The notes under the pieces are model-generated. The model ran no database searches. It had not been told where the DNA came from and was given only the letters and a program-made list of their open reading frames with translations. A program made the position numbers and the translations under genes. From Olsenella sp. oral taxon 807 (GTDB lineage Bacteria > Actinomycetota > Coriobacteriia > Coriobacteriales > Atopobiaceae), in the NCBI RefSeq assembly GCF_001189515.2, contig NZ_CP012069.2, positions 186,001-250,000 of the forward strand: a stretch of DNA of 64,000 nt, read 5' to 3'. How positions within the stretch are numbered: position 1 is the stretch's first letter; every line of letters starts with the position of its first letter. Shown piece by piece: positions 39,807 through 48,631 of this stretch.

Positions 39807-40650
39807 GCGATGCTGCGAGCAGCGTCAGATGGTAGGCTGGGCCCACGTAGATAAACCCCGCCTGAGTACCCTCGGTCAGCATTCGCACGATAGCGCCGAG
39901 CGCATGTCCCGCTAGCAGGCTCCCCCATGGAAGCCAGCGACCCTTCAGGGACTCCGATAATGGCGAGGGCACGAGTAAGGTCACCAGTATCATCCACAGA
40001 AAGCGACACAGCATGACAGCTACCACGATGACGATACGAGCATCCTTTGGAACGGTACCTCCCGTGGTAGCGTCCATCGATGAGAGGGCCAAGGCAAAGC
40101 CCGAGGCAAGACCTAGCACGAGTACCGAAGTGGAAATCTGGCACGAATGGGCCACAAGGTGGCGTGACGTCCCGCTCGAAGGCGACAGCAGAACAGCCAG
40201 CATGAGGAGCAACAGGCACAGTGTGCCCCATCCTAGCTCAAGACAGCGCATCCACGGCGTCACGGAGACATAGTTCCACTCTGACAGTACACCACGCAGG
40301 TACAGGCAGGCCAATTCGAACACGATGAACGCGACGGAAAAGACGAGACACAGCAGGTGGGCCACCAAGGCGTTGCGGCCTCTTGCCGCCCATCCACCCG
40401 TGCGGTCCCAAGCCACGAGGAGGATGCCGATGGCAAGCACAAGCGTCGGCGCAAAGAATCCCGTAACGCCCACGGGAGGTATCGCGACGTACACCGTCGT
40501 CGTAGCGAGGCGGGGAAACGCGCCGGCGAGCGCTCCTGCTGCGATGGCGCATGGGCAGAGGAGGGTCGTCCAAGGGTGGGAGCCCTCGCGAGGCCTGTGC
40601 GAATCGTCACTGCCGCCCGATCGACCTTGAGACATCATTTTCCCCGACAT
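39655..40650 (-). CDS. N-terminal membrane sensor part of the split LuxR-type regulator
   Basis: The 331 residues contain about eight membrane helices and end in KLPFAPQVYEKMLVGLAGGG, just where related Coriobacteriia regulators lead into their LuxR DNA-binding domain. Removing one G from the G6 tract joins it in frame to the HTH part (reading GLAGADSLSGRERQ). The two pieces are therefore probably one gene of 38835-40650 that is frameshifted, phase-variable or affected by a sequencing error. Regulators of this class are thought to sense small molecules in the membrane; the ligand is unknown. Confidence 0.72.
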   Translation of the reverse strand: MSGKMMSQGRSGGSDDSHRPREGSHPWTTLLCPCAIAAGALAGAFPRLATTTVYVAIPPVGVTGFFAPTLVLAIGILLVAWDRTGGWAARGRNALVAHLLCLVFSVAFIVFELACLYLRGVLSEWNYVSVTPWMRCLELGWGTLCLLLLMLAVLLSPSSGTSRHLVAHSCQISTSVLVLGLASGFALALSSMDATTGGTVPKDARIVIVVAVMLCRFLWMILVTLLVPSPLSESLKGRWLPWGSLLAGHALGAIVRMLTEGTQAGFIYVGPAYHLTLLAASLALLVIALVVGRRASRRSAQPRTDREAARPKLPFAPQVYEKMLVGLAGGG

Positions 40651-41070
40651 ATCTCCCCCTTACCTGCCGATTACAGGGTTCCTTATACGCACAGCATAGG
40701 GTGGGAGTGGGCGTTGGTCTGCCATCAAAACCTATGCAATCAGCAGACGATGGTTTCTACCAGCACAAACAAGGCCCGATGCTTCTGTGGCACCTCGTGT
40801 GGCAGCCTGTCTGCCGCCGTCGTGCGACACGTGTGCAAACAGACGGACAGGTGGCGTGACGCACGGTTTTTGCGTATGTGTGCAGGTTGGCACACGCGAG
40901 TCGTCGCGCGTGGCTATGCCGATACTCCTCAGGCTCCGCTCAGGCGGGTCCCGATGTTTGGCTGGTCACCGTAGATAATCGTCAATTGGTCCTTCGTAGA
41001 CTCACACCATCTGCCAGGAGTCGCGAAGAGCCAAAAATGTCCACTAAGTTCGCTAAAACTACCATTGGTC

Positions 41071-41100
41071 TTGCGCGCCATCAGAAGTCAGCCGTATACT
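41071..41100 (+). promoter_or_regulatory. feo operon promoter in the 552-base gap upstream of feoA
   Basis: TTGCGC (41071-41076) and TATACT (41095-41100), spaced by 18 bases, form the best promoter. The sequence ATTGGTCCT-like recurs three times (near 40984, 41064 and 41120) and could be a regulator site. A GTGTGC/GCACAC hairpin lies at 40880-40897. Nothing in 40651-41202 looks like a gene. Confidence 0.5.
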
Positions 41101-41202
41101 ACTACTCACCAAAATACACGATTGGTTCGGCCTTCCGTAGAGCTGGGCCTCTCGGAGAGTACCTACTGGGCACCTGAATCGATGGGAGAAGGAGAGACTG
41201 GT

Positions 41203-41490
41203 ATGGAAGCTGTCATTGACGATCGAGCTTACGTGGCCACAGAGGATGAGGGTACAGCCCCGGTGAGGGGCGCGCAGTTGCCGCTTGCAATGGTGAGCGA
41301 GGGACAGACCGCAACCGTCCTCAAGGTGCGTGGTAGTCAGGACCTACGCCAGCACCTCTCCGAGATGGGCTTTGTCCCTGGAGCCGAGATTGAGGTCGTG
41401 TCGCGCGTGGACGGGGACGTCCTCGTGAGCGTCAAGGGCGCGACCTTTGGCATTGGACGCGAGATGGCGATGCGCGTCGTGACCGCCTAG
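41203..41490 (+). CDS. feoA: FeoA-domain protein (first copy)
   Basis: FeoA is a small SH3-like cytoplasmic protein that works with the FeoB ferrous iron transporter. The ATG of MEAVIDDRAYV lies about 10 bases after AGGAGAGA; the frame continues upstream through promoter sequence. The 95-residue protein has about 30 extra N-terminal residues and then the FeoA fold with LRQHLSEMGFVPGAEIEVV and GREMAMRVV. A second FeoA gene follows 168 bases later. Confidence 0.9.
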   Translation: MEAVIDDRAYVATEDEGTAPVRGAQLPLAMVSEGQTATVLKVRGSQDLRQHLSEMGFVPGAEIEVVSRVDGDVLVSVKGATFGIGREMAMRVVTA

Positions 41491-41658
41491 CCTCGTGACC
41501 ACCTCATATCGCACCTTGCCACGCCCCAGTAAAAGACTGGCGGCATGACACCGCCCTTGCGTTGCGTGTGGGCTATCCTGCGCTGCGCAGGGATGTCATG
41601 GCAATAGGAGGTGCAGTCCTGTTTCGTCGCTGCGGCGGCATGGAGAAGGAAGGCATGG

Positions 41659-41895
41659 ATGGCAACCCTGAAGGATGTGAAGGTCGGACAGAGCGCCACG
41701 GTGGCGCGGCTCAGCGGTACCGGCGCAATCAAGCGCAGGATCATGGACATGGGTCTCACCAAGGGCACTCAGGTGCTCGTGCACAAGGTCGCCCCGCTCG
41801 GCGACCCCATAGAGGTCACGGTGCGTGGCTATGAGTTGTCGCTGCGCAAGGACGAGGCCGAGTGTATCGAGGTCACGGATGTTGCGAGGGCCTAG
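41659..41895 (+). CDS. feoA: FeoA-domain protein (second copy)
   Basis: The compact 78-residue FeoA protein shows KVGQSATVARL, KRRIMDMGLTKGTQV and RGYELSLRKDEAECIEV. The chosen ATG (MATLKDV) follows AGAAGGAAGG. It is 23 bases before feoB. The two FeoA copies differ substantially, so they probably have separate interactions with FeoB rather than being a recent duplication. Confidence 0.9.
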   Translation: MATLKDVKVGQSATVARLSGTGAIKRRIMDMGLTKGTQVLVHKVAPLGDPIEVTVRGYELSLRKDEAECIEVTDVARA

Positions 41896-41918
41896 GCCCC
41901 TGCGCGAAAGGGTATCCC

Positions 41919-44597
41919 ATGACAACTGAGAAACAGAAGCTGAACATAGCCCTTGCCGGCAATCCTAACTGCGGCAAGACGACGCTGTTCAATGAGCTCA
42001 CCGGCTCGAACGGCTATGTGGGCAATTGGCCGGGCGTCACGGTCGAGAAGAAGATGGCAACCTGGAAGGCTGACAAGAATGTCACGTTTGTTGACCTGCC
42101 GGGCATCTATTCGCTCTCGCCCTACTCGCCAGAGGAGGTCGTCTCGCGCGACTACGTGGTGAACGACCGCCCCGACGCCGTGATCAACCTCATCGACGTC
42201 ACAAATCTTGAGCGGAGCCTCTACCTTACGACCCAGATCCTGGAGGCGGGCTGTCCCGTGGTCGTGGGGCTCAATATGTGCGATCTCCTCAAGGAGCGCG
42301 GTGACGTTGTAGACACAAAGAAGCTGTCCCAGATGTTGGGCGTGCCCGTGCTCGAGGTCTCGGCACTGCGCAACACCAACCTCGACGAGCTCGTTAAGTC
42401 GGGCATCGAGGCAGCCAAAAAGGGCGATGTCCCCGGCGGCGTGAGCTGCTTCTCATCTGCGGTCGAGGCTGCCCTCGATGCCATCTCCGCCGCGATCAAG
42501 GACAAGTGCAAACCCGAGCTTGTGCGCTGGTACTCCATCAAGCTGTTCGAGCGCGATGCGGACGCCATCAAGGCCCTGGGGCTCTCGTCCGACGAGCTTG
42601 CCTCACTCGAGGGCCATATCGCCTCAGTCGAGAAAGAGCGCGACGACGACTCTGAGTCCATCATCACCTCCGATCGCTATGACTGGATCGCCACGGTCAT
42701 GGACGCCTGCGTGAAGAAGGCCCCCAAGACGCTCACGCGCTCGCAGCAGATAGACCGTGTGGTCACCAACCGCGTGCTGGGGCTTCCCATCTTTGTGGGC
42801 GTCATGATCCTTGTGTACTGGGTGGCCTTGGTGCTGGTAGGCAAACCGGCAACCGACTGGGTCACCGACAACCTCTTTGGCGACGGCTTCTTCGTGAATG
42901 CCCAGTCAGCCCAGCAGTTTGAGGAGGCCGATGACGCCTGGAAGGACAATCACTACAAAGACCAGATCAGCGGCTACATTGCAGCTGCGGAAGACGCAGG
43001 CGTAAGTGTCGATGGCGTCCAGGATGCCGTTGACGCGAAGGAACCAACCGACGAGGACAAGGAGACGATCTCCACCTTCGAGGATGCCGCCAGCCAGGCG
43101 GGTGTCGTCGCGACTGACGTCCCTGCCACGGACGAGGATGGCAACTTCCTCGATACCGATGGCAACGTCATCTCTCAGGTGGATGCAGACGGCAACCCCG
43201 TGCTTGAGGGCGGCCAGCAGCTCCAGGTCGTTGACAAGGTAACGATCGATGACTTCAAGACTGCGCTTGACAGCCCCGAGCCTGACCAGCATGACTACGA
43301 TGGCTTCGTGGACTCCATCCCGCACGTCGTCTCGGGCTGGCTCACAGGCGCGGGTGCCTCTGACATGGTGCAGTCGCTCGTGGGCGATGGCATCATCAAT
43401 GGCGTGGGAGCCGTACTGAGCTTCATCCCACAGATCTTCTGTCTCTTCGTTGCCCTCTGCTTCCTTGAGGATTGTGGCTACATGAGCCGCGTTGCCTTTG
43501 TTATGGATCGCGTCTTTCGTCGCTTCGGTCTCTCGGGCAAGTCGTTCATCCCCATGATTATCTCATCGGGCTGCGGCGTGCCCGGCGTGCTCGCGACCAA
43601 GACCATCGAGAACGAGCGCGATCGCCGCATGACGGCCATGCTCACCACCATGATTCCCTGCTCGGCCAAGTTGCCGATCATCGCGCTTGTGATGGGCGTG
43701 CTCGTGGGCGCCGACAACAGTGCCTGGTGGGTGGCTCCCCTGTTCTACTTCATGGGTATCGTTGCCATCATCGTCTCGGCTGTCATGCTCAAGAAGACCA
43801 GGCCCTTCGCGGGCGCCCCGGTACCCTTCGTGATGGAGCTGCCCGACTATCACCTTCCCTCCCTCCGCTCCTGGCTCCTGCACGTGTGGGAACGCGTCAG
43901 TTCCTACGCCAAGAAGGCTGGCACGATCATCTTCGCGGCTGCCGTGGGCATCTGGTTTCTCTCCAACTTTGGCATCGCCGGCTGGGAGGGCGGATCGGGC
44001 GCCTTTGGCTTCTTGCAGGGTATGGAGGGCGTGCCTGACGGCTACATGGACTACTCCATCCTCGCGGGAATAGGCGGAGCGCTCAGCTGGATCTTCATGC
44101 CACTCGGCTTTGGGAACTGGCAGGCCACGTCCTCGTCGATCTCGGCCCTGATAGCCAAAGAGAACCTGGTTTCGACCTTTGGTGTGCTCTACGGCCTGGG
44201 TGACGCGACCGAGAAGTCCGTCAGCATGTGGCGGGGCTTTGCCGGCATGTTCACTGTGGAGGGTACGCTTCATGTCGGTGCGATGTGCGCCTTTGTGGCC
44301 TTCAACATGCTCTGCGCCCCGTGCTTCGCCGCCATGGGCACCATCCGCCGACAGATGGAGTCCGCCAGGTGGACGGCCTTCGCCATCGGTTACGAATGTG
44401 TCTTTGGTTGGGTTGTGGGACTGCTCATCAACCAGTTCTACGAGCTGATCGTCTTTGGCAGCTTTGGCTTCTGGACCGTGGTGGCCTTCGTGCTTTGCGC
44501 AGCGATGCTTTTCCAGCTCTTCCGTCCCACTCCCAAGTGGAAGGAGAAGGATGACAAGATCCTGGACAGCCTAGCCGGTGCTGGAGATACGGTGTGA
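41919..44597 (+). CDS. feoB: Ferrous iron transporter FeoB with an acidic periplasmic insert
   Basis: FeoB imports ferrous iron. The cytoplasmic G domain has GNPNCGKTTLFN (G1), VDLPGIYSL (G3) and NMCD (G4); the membrane part has the Gate motifs with GCGVPGVLATK and FMPLGFGNWQATSS. At 892 residues it is longer than typical homologues (about 700-770). The excess is mainly an acidic insert of about 130 residues after the first membrane helix (residues 325-455), with three EF-hand-like turns DEDGN, DTDGN and DADGN (about 405-425). The ATG at 41919 is used rather than an upstream start inside feoA. Confidence 0.94.
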   Translation: MTTEKQKLNIALAGNPNCGKTTLFNELTGSNGYVGNWPGVTVEKKMATWKADKNVTFVDLPGIYSLSPYSPEEVVSRDYVVNDRPDAVINLIDVTNLERSLYLTTQILEAGCPVVVGLNMCDLLKERGDVVDTKKLSQMLGVPVLEVSALRNTNLDELVKSGIEAAKKGDVPGGVSCFSSAVEAALDAISAAIKDKCKPELVRWYSIKLFERDADAIKALGLSSDELASLEGHIASVEKERDDDSESIITSDRYDWIATVMDACVKKAPKTLTRSQQIDRVVTNRVLGLPIFVGVMILVYWVALVLVGKPATDWVTDNLFGDGFFVNAQSAQQFEEADDAWKDNHYKDQISGYIAAAEDAGVSVDGVQDAVDAKEPTDEDKETISTFEDAASQAGVVATDVPATDEDGNFLDTDGNVISQVDADGNPVLEGGQQLQVVDKVTIDDFKTALDSPEPDQHDYDGFVDSIPHVVSGWLTGAGASDMVQSLVGDGIINGVGAVLSFIPQIFCLFVALCFLEDCGYMSRVAFVMDRVFRRFGLSGKSFIPMIISSGCGVPGVLATKTIENERDRRMTAMLTTMIPCSAKLPIIALVMGVLVGADNSAWWVAPLFYFMGIVAIIVSAVMLKKTRPFAGAPVPFVMELPDYHLPSLRSWLLHVWERVSSYAKKAGTIIFAAAVGIWFLSNFGIAGWEGGSGAFGFLQGMEGVPDGYMDYSILAGIGGALSWIFMPLGFGNWQATSSSISALIAKENLVSTFGVLYGLGDATEKSVSMWRGFAGMFTVEGTLHVGAMCAFVAFNMLCAPCFAAMGTIRRQMESARWTAFAIGYECVFGWVVGLLINQFYELIVFGSFGFWTVVAFVLCAAMLFQLFRPTPKWKEKDDKILDSLAGAGDTV

Positions 44598-44644
44598 GTG
44601 CGCCGCACTATCCGTGTGTCGGTCTTGGCCTGCGCTAGCCTGCT

Positions 44645-44671
44645 AGGTGTCGCCCCGTGCGGGCGGCACCT
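44645..44671 (+). terminator. Strong hairpin after feoB
   Basis: AGGTGTCGCCC (44645-44655) pairs with GGGCGGCACCT (44661-44671), eleven pairs including one G-T, around a CGTGC loop. No T tract follows. It may end or attenuate the feo message before the metal ATPase genes. Confidence 0.5.
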
Positions 44672-44734
44672 ATCGCAGGTGTGACAAAACTGAGGGGTGC
44701 GGGGGTACCTCTCACAAGAGAAAGAGGTTCTGAC

Positions 44735-45040
44735 ATGGGCTTTCATCATCAGGCCTGTATTGCCGCCGCAGGGGCGGCAGCCACTGCGGCCGTCGTGAGG
44801 CTTGCGCAAAGGGGCGTGCTCCATAGAGGTGCCGTCTCTGTGGCTGCCTGTGGCATCAAGCTTGCCGATGTCGTACGTGCCGAGACGCAGTCCATCATCG
44901 ATGACGCCAGTGACGTCACTGCCGAGGCCCGCCGCAGGGTGAGGATCGATGCGGCGGTCAAGGAGCGTCTCGCCAAGGAGGAAGGTCGCATCCGCGAAGA
45001 GGTGACGGCCGAAATCGACAAGGCTGGTGCTGACGCTTAG
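44735..45040 (+). CDS. Small DUF6110-like protein
   Basis: The 101-residue protein starts with an Ala-rich hydrophobic segment (ACIAAAGAAATAAVVRLAQR), then a helical charged C-terminal half (EARRRVRIDAAVKERLAKEEGRIREEV) likely to form a coiled coil. It resembles DUF6110 proteins, which commonly sit directly before HMA-domain P-type ATPases as here. The gene is 14 bases before the ATPase. A role as accessory or membrane-anchored subunit is inferred from this linkage. Confidence 0.65.
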   Translation: MGFHHQACIAAAGAAATAAVVRLAQRGVLHRGAVSVAACGIKLADVVRAETQSIIDDASDVTAEARRRVRIDAAVKERLAKEEGRIREEVTAEIDKAGADA

Positions 45041-45054
45041 GGAGTGGCTCTGCC

Positions 45055-47163
45055 ATGCTGTATGCCATAGTCTCTGACATACCGGGGCGTCTGCGCCTTC
45101 GCTGCTCTACGGGAACGCTCGATGACAAGGAGGCATACGGCATCTCGCATGCGCTGTTGCGCCTTGATGGCGTCAGCCATGCGGAGGTGCACGTTGCTAA
45201 CGCATCCGTACTTGTCGTCTTCGAGCCGAGCTGCCGCCAACGGGTGCTCGATGCGATCGGCATGCTCGATGTGCTTGCTCTTCCACGCGAAGATGGGAGC
45301 ATTGAGCCCTTCGCTGGCCAGGTAGAGCTTGCCGCCGAGAAGAACCGCTTCATCCTACGGGTCGTGAGGCACGTCGTCTCTCGTTATGCCCGCAAGTGGC
45401 TGCTGCCGATGCCCCTGCGCGTTGCTTGGACCGTTCTTATGGGGCTGAGCTACATCGTCAATGGGTTCGGGTATCTGACAAAGGGTAGGCTTACGGTAGA
45501 GGTGCTCGATGCCATGGCCATCGGAGCGTCTCTCGCACGAGGGCGCTATTGGGATGCGGATGCCGTGATGTTTTTGCTGGGGCTCTCCAACATCCTCGAG
45601 GATCACGTTCAGAGTCGTGCTCATCTCGCCCTCAAGGAGGGCCTGATCACGCGGCCGCAGACGGCCTGGGCTGTCATCGATGGCCAGGACACGCAGGTGT
45701 CGATGTCTGAGGTGCGCGAGGGGATGCTATTGCGCATGGGCATGGGCTCGGTCCTTCCGGTGGACGCGACCGTCATCGCCGGTGAGGGGAGCCTCGACGA
45801 GGCGTCGCTGACGGGTGAGGCGCGTCTTGTGCACAAGGGCGTGGGCTCGACGGTCTATGCCGGGACGGCGCTCGAGGAAGGCGAGCTCACTGTTCGTGTG
45901 ACCGCAGCTCCGGGAGAAGCTCGCATCGACAGCATTGCCACTCTCGTCGAGCAGTCAGCGAGTCTCAAGGCCAGTGTGCAGGGCAAGGCAGAGAGGCTCG
46001 CGGATTCGCTCGTGCCCCTCAACCTGCTTGCGTTCTTTGCCATCATGGCTATCACGCGCAACGTCGAGAAGGCCATGATCGTCCTCATGGTTGACTACTC
46101 CTGTGCGATCAAGCTCTCTACCCCGGTGGCCGTGATGAGCGCGATGGGGGAGGCCTCCGACCTGAGCGTCATCGTGAAGGGCGGCAAGTACCTGGAGGCA
46201 CTTGCCGCTGCCGACACAGTCGTCTTCGACAAGACGGGAACGCTCACCCATGCGTCTCCCCAGGTCGAGAAGGTGCTTGCCTTCGGTGAGATGGACGAGG
46301 CCAGCGTCTTGCGCTATGCCGCTTGCATCGAGGAACACTTCCCGCACAGCATGGCACGCGCCATCGTGCGAGAGGCGCGCCGCCGCCACCTCTCGCATGA
46401 GCGTGAGCTGCATGCCAAGGTGCACTACGTGGTCGCCCACGGCATATCGACCCATGTGGGTGGCGACAGGATGATCATTGGGAGCGCCCACTTTGTCTTC
46501 GAGGACGAGGGCGTGGAAAAGCCCGACGACTTGGATGAGCGCATTGCACGGGAGGCTCCCAGCTCCTCCGTCGTATATCTTGCGCGTGAGCGGCAGCTCG
46601 TCGGAGCTATCTGCATTGCTGACCCGCTGCGCGACGAGGCAAGGGAGGTCATCTCGCGCCTGCGCGGCCTTGGCGTGAGGCGGGTCATCATGCTTACGGG
46701 AGACTCCAAGGCTGCCGCTGCCCATGTGGCGAGCGAGCTGGAGCTTGATGACTACCACGCGCAGGTCCTGCCCGAGGACAAGAGCTCCCATATCGATGCG
46801 CTCAAGGCCCACGGGCATACCGTCATCATGGTGGGAGATGGCATTAACGACTCGCCCGCCCTCGCCTCGGCCGATGTGTCGGTGGCACTCTCGGATGCAA
46901 GCGATATTGCCCGGGCGGTGGCGGACGTTGCCGTGATGGATAACTCGCTTGAGTCCCTGGTCATGATGAGGGTCCTGTCACAACGGCTTATGCGGCGCAT
47001 CGGCTGGGACTACCGCTTTATCGTAGGCTTCAACTCCCTCCTCATCGTGGGCGGCGTGATGGGCCTCGTGCCTGTGACCACAGCCGCTTATCTGCATAAC
47101 GGAACGACGCTTGCGGTCGTGGCGCTCAACACGAGAAGACTGCTCAGGAAGAGCGAGACCTAA
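45055..47163 (+). CDS. P1B-type heavy-metal ATPase with N-terminal HMA-like domain
   Basis: The 702-residue protein pumps a transition metal, probably outward. It has an N-terminal HMA2-like ferredoxin fold without a CXXC metal motif (residues 1-75), membrane helices, TGEAR in the actuator domain, DKTGTLT with the phosphorylated Asp near residue 392, EEHFPHSMA in place of SEHPLA, and GDGINDSPAL. The transmembrane metal site is YSCAIKLSTP (about 343-352) rather than CPC or SPC. Position beside feo suggests iron or another divalent metal; the substrate is not determined. Confidence 0.88.
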   Translation: MLYAIVSDIPGRLRLRCSTGTLDDKEAYGISHALLRLDGVSHAEVHVANASVLVVFEPSCRQRVLDAIGMLDVLALPREDGSIEPFAGQVELAAEKNRFILRVVRHVVSRYARKWLLPMPLRVAWTVLMGLSYIVNGFGYLTKGRLTVEVLDAMAIGASLARGRYWDADAVMFLLGLSNILEDHVQSRAHLALKEGLITRPQTAWAVIDGQDTQVSMSEVREGMLLRMGMGSVLPVDATVIAGEGSLDEASLTGEARLVHKGVGSTVYAGTALEEGELTVRVTAAPGEARIDSIATLVEQSASLKASVQGKAERLADSLVPLNLLAFFAIMAITRNVEKAMIVLMVDYSCAIKLSTPVAVMSAMGEASDLSVIVKGGKYLEALAAADTVVFDKTGTLTHASPQVEKVLAFGEMDEASVLRYAACIEEHFPHSMARAIVREARRRHLSHERELHAKVHYVVAHGISTHVGGDRMIIGSAHFVFEDEGVEKPDDLDERIAREAPSSSVVYLARERQLVGAICIADPLRDEAREVISRLRGLGVRRVIMLTGDSKAAAAHVASELELDDYHAQVLPEDKSSHIDALKAHGHTVIMVGDGINDSPALASADVSVALSDASDIARAVADVAVMDNSLESLVMMRVLSQRLMRRIGWDYRFIVGFNSLLIVGGVMGLVPVTTAAYLHNGTTLAVVALNTRRLLRKSET

Positions 47164-47275
47164 GACAGGGTGTGTCTTGTGGAGGGTTGGCGAGGCGTCT
47201 GACCTGGCTCGAGGATCCGGCGTGCTGTGTTTTTACGGAGGGCACTGTACTAGCGCAGATCCAACGAATAGTACG

Positions 47276-47306
47276 TTGACACTTGACCTTAAGATATATT
47301 TATATT
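47276..47306 (+). promoter_or_regulatory. AT-rich promoter of the small membrane protein
   Basis: A perfect TTGACA lies at 47276-47281. Candidate -10 boxes are TTTATA (47299-47304, 17-base spacing) or TATATT (47301-47306, 19-base spacing). The 45-base AT-rich patch stands out from the GC-rich surroundings. Confidence 0.55.
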
Positions 47307-47396
47307 ATTATAGATCGCAGGGTGGATTCGCTCGTGTGATGTGCCGCAAATGAACGCAGAACAAATGCAAACCAAACGTAGCCCAAAGGAGTTCAC

Positions 47397-47726
47397 ATGA
47401 AGCAGAAACTGGGTGTTGCTCTAAGCGTTCTGTTCATCTCAAGCGCATGCTTTGCGATGGGCATGATGGGTGCTTGGGTCGATCCAATCCTAATGCGACA
47501 AGACGTGACAAGGGTAGGATCGCAGGGTGCCTCGAAGCTCGCAGGTACTCCTGCGGAGGTGGCGAGCGGATATTCCACGGTGCAGATGGGCACGCACGAC
47601 GCGAGTCGTGCAGCTGATGTCTCCTCGATCGAGAATGGCCTTGACCCATGGTTGCCCATCGTCGTGGCGCTGTCTGCAGGCGTCATCGTCATCCGGTTAT
47701 CCTGCATGCGTCAGGATGCGAGCTAA
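47397..47726 (+). CDS. Small two-helix membrane protein of unknown function
   Basis: The 109-residue protein has an N-terminal helix or signal (LGVALSVLFISSACFAMGMM), a polar Ser/Thr-rich stretch of about 55 residues, and a C-terminal helix (WLPIVVALSAGVIVIRLSC). The ATG lies a few bases after AAAGGAG. The layout resembles the small proteins of the 23.3-25.1 kb cassette but the sequence does not. It has a strong promoter of its own. No family was recognised. Confidence 0.6.
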   Translation: MKQKLGVALSVLFISSACFAMGMMGAWVDPILMRQDVTRVGSQGASKLAGTPAEVASGYSTVQMGTHDASRAADVSSIENGLDPWLPIVVALSAGVIVIRLSCMRQDAS

Positions 47727-47830
47727 CATTACGCGAGAAGATAGTCAAATGGCGAGCAAAGGATGACCAAAGGGCGAGCGCGCCCATGGCCGGCACCTGA
47801 CGCTCGCGGTCGCGCCGCGCACATGCCACC

Positions 47831-48631
47831 CTATGCCTCAGATAGCAGCATGCGGTCGTTCGTAAGCTCGCCGCCCGACACCTCCTCGAACTTCTGGAGC
47901 AGGTCGGCAACGGTGAGCCTCTGCTTCTCCTCATGAGCGACGTCGTATATGATCTGTCCCTCATGCATCATGATCAGCCGGCTGCCGAGCCGGATGGCGT
48001 CATTCATGTTGTGTGTGACCATGAGTGTGGTGAGGTGGTGCTCATCCACCACCTGTTGTGTGAGCGAGAGGACCTTCTTGGCCGTCTTGGGATCGAGCGC
48101 CGCCGTGTGCTCGTCAAGTAGGAGCAGCTTGGGCTTCTGAAGCGTTGCCATGAGCAGGGTGAGTGCCTGGCGCTGCCCGCCAGAGAGCAGGCCCACCTTT
48201 GACTCAAGACGATCCTCAAGACCGAGGTCAAGGGAGGCGAGCCTCTTGGCGTACCCTGCGCGCTCCTCTTTTCCTATACCCCAGGAGAGTCCCCGGTGCT
48301 CGCCCCGGCGCTTGGCAAGGGCGAGGTTCTCGTCGATCTGCATGTCGGCGGCTGTGCCGCGCATGGGATCCTGGAAGACGCGGCCCAGGTAGCGTGAGCG
48401 CCTGTGCTCTGGAAGTTGGCTGATGTCGATGCCGTCGAGCTCTATCGTGCCGGCGTCAAGCGGGTAGACGCCGGCGATCATATTGAGCATCGTGGACTTT
48501 CCCGCGCCGTTGCCACCGATGATGGTCACGAACTCGCCATCCTCAAGAGTGAGGTTGACAGTGGTGAGTGCGGGCTTCTCGCTCGCGGTTCCCCTGTTGA
48601 AGGTCTTGGAGACCCTGCTCAGCGTGAGCAT
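47831..48631 (-). CDS. ABC transporter ATP-binding protein (TrpZ-like)
   Basis: The 266-residue ATPase has Walker A GGNGAGKST, signature LSGGQRQAL, Walker B LLLLDEHTAALD and the H-loop VTHNM. It pairs with the permease and lipoprotein upstream to form an importer of the ABC_sub_bind (PF04392) type. Members of this group with experimental support take up tryptophan or tyrosine in streptococci (TrpXYZ). Its start overlaps the permease stop. The substrate here is inferred only. Confidence 0.85.
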   Translation of the reverse strand: MLTLSRVSKTFNRGTASEKPALTTVNLTLEDGEFVTIIGGNGAGKSTMLNMIAGVYPLDAGTIELDGIDISQLPEHRRSRYLGRVFQDPMRGTAADMQIDENLALAKRRGEHRGLSWGIGKEERAGYAKRLASLDLGLEDRLESKVGLLSGGQRQALTLLMATLQKPKLLLLDEHTAALDPKTAKKVLSLTQQVVDEHHLTTLMVTHNMNDAIRLGSRLIMMHEGQIIYDVAHEEKQRLTVADLLQKFEEVSGGELTNDRMLLSEA

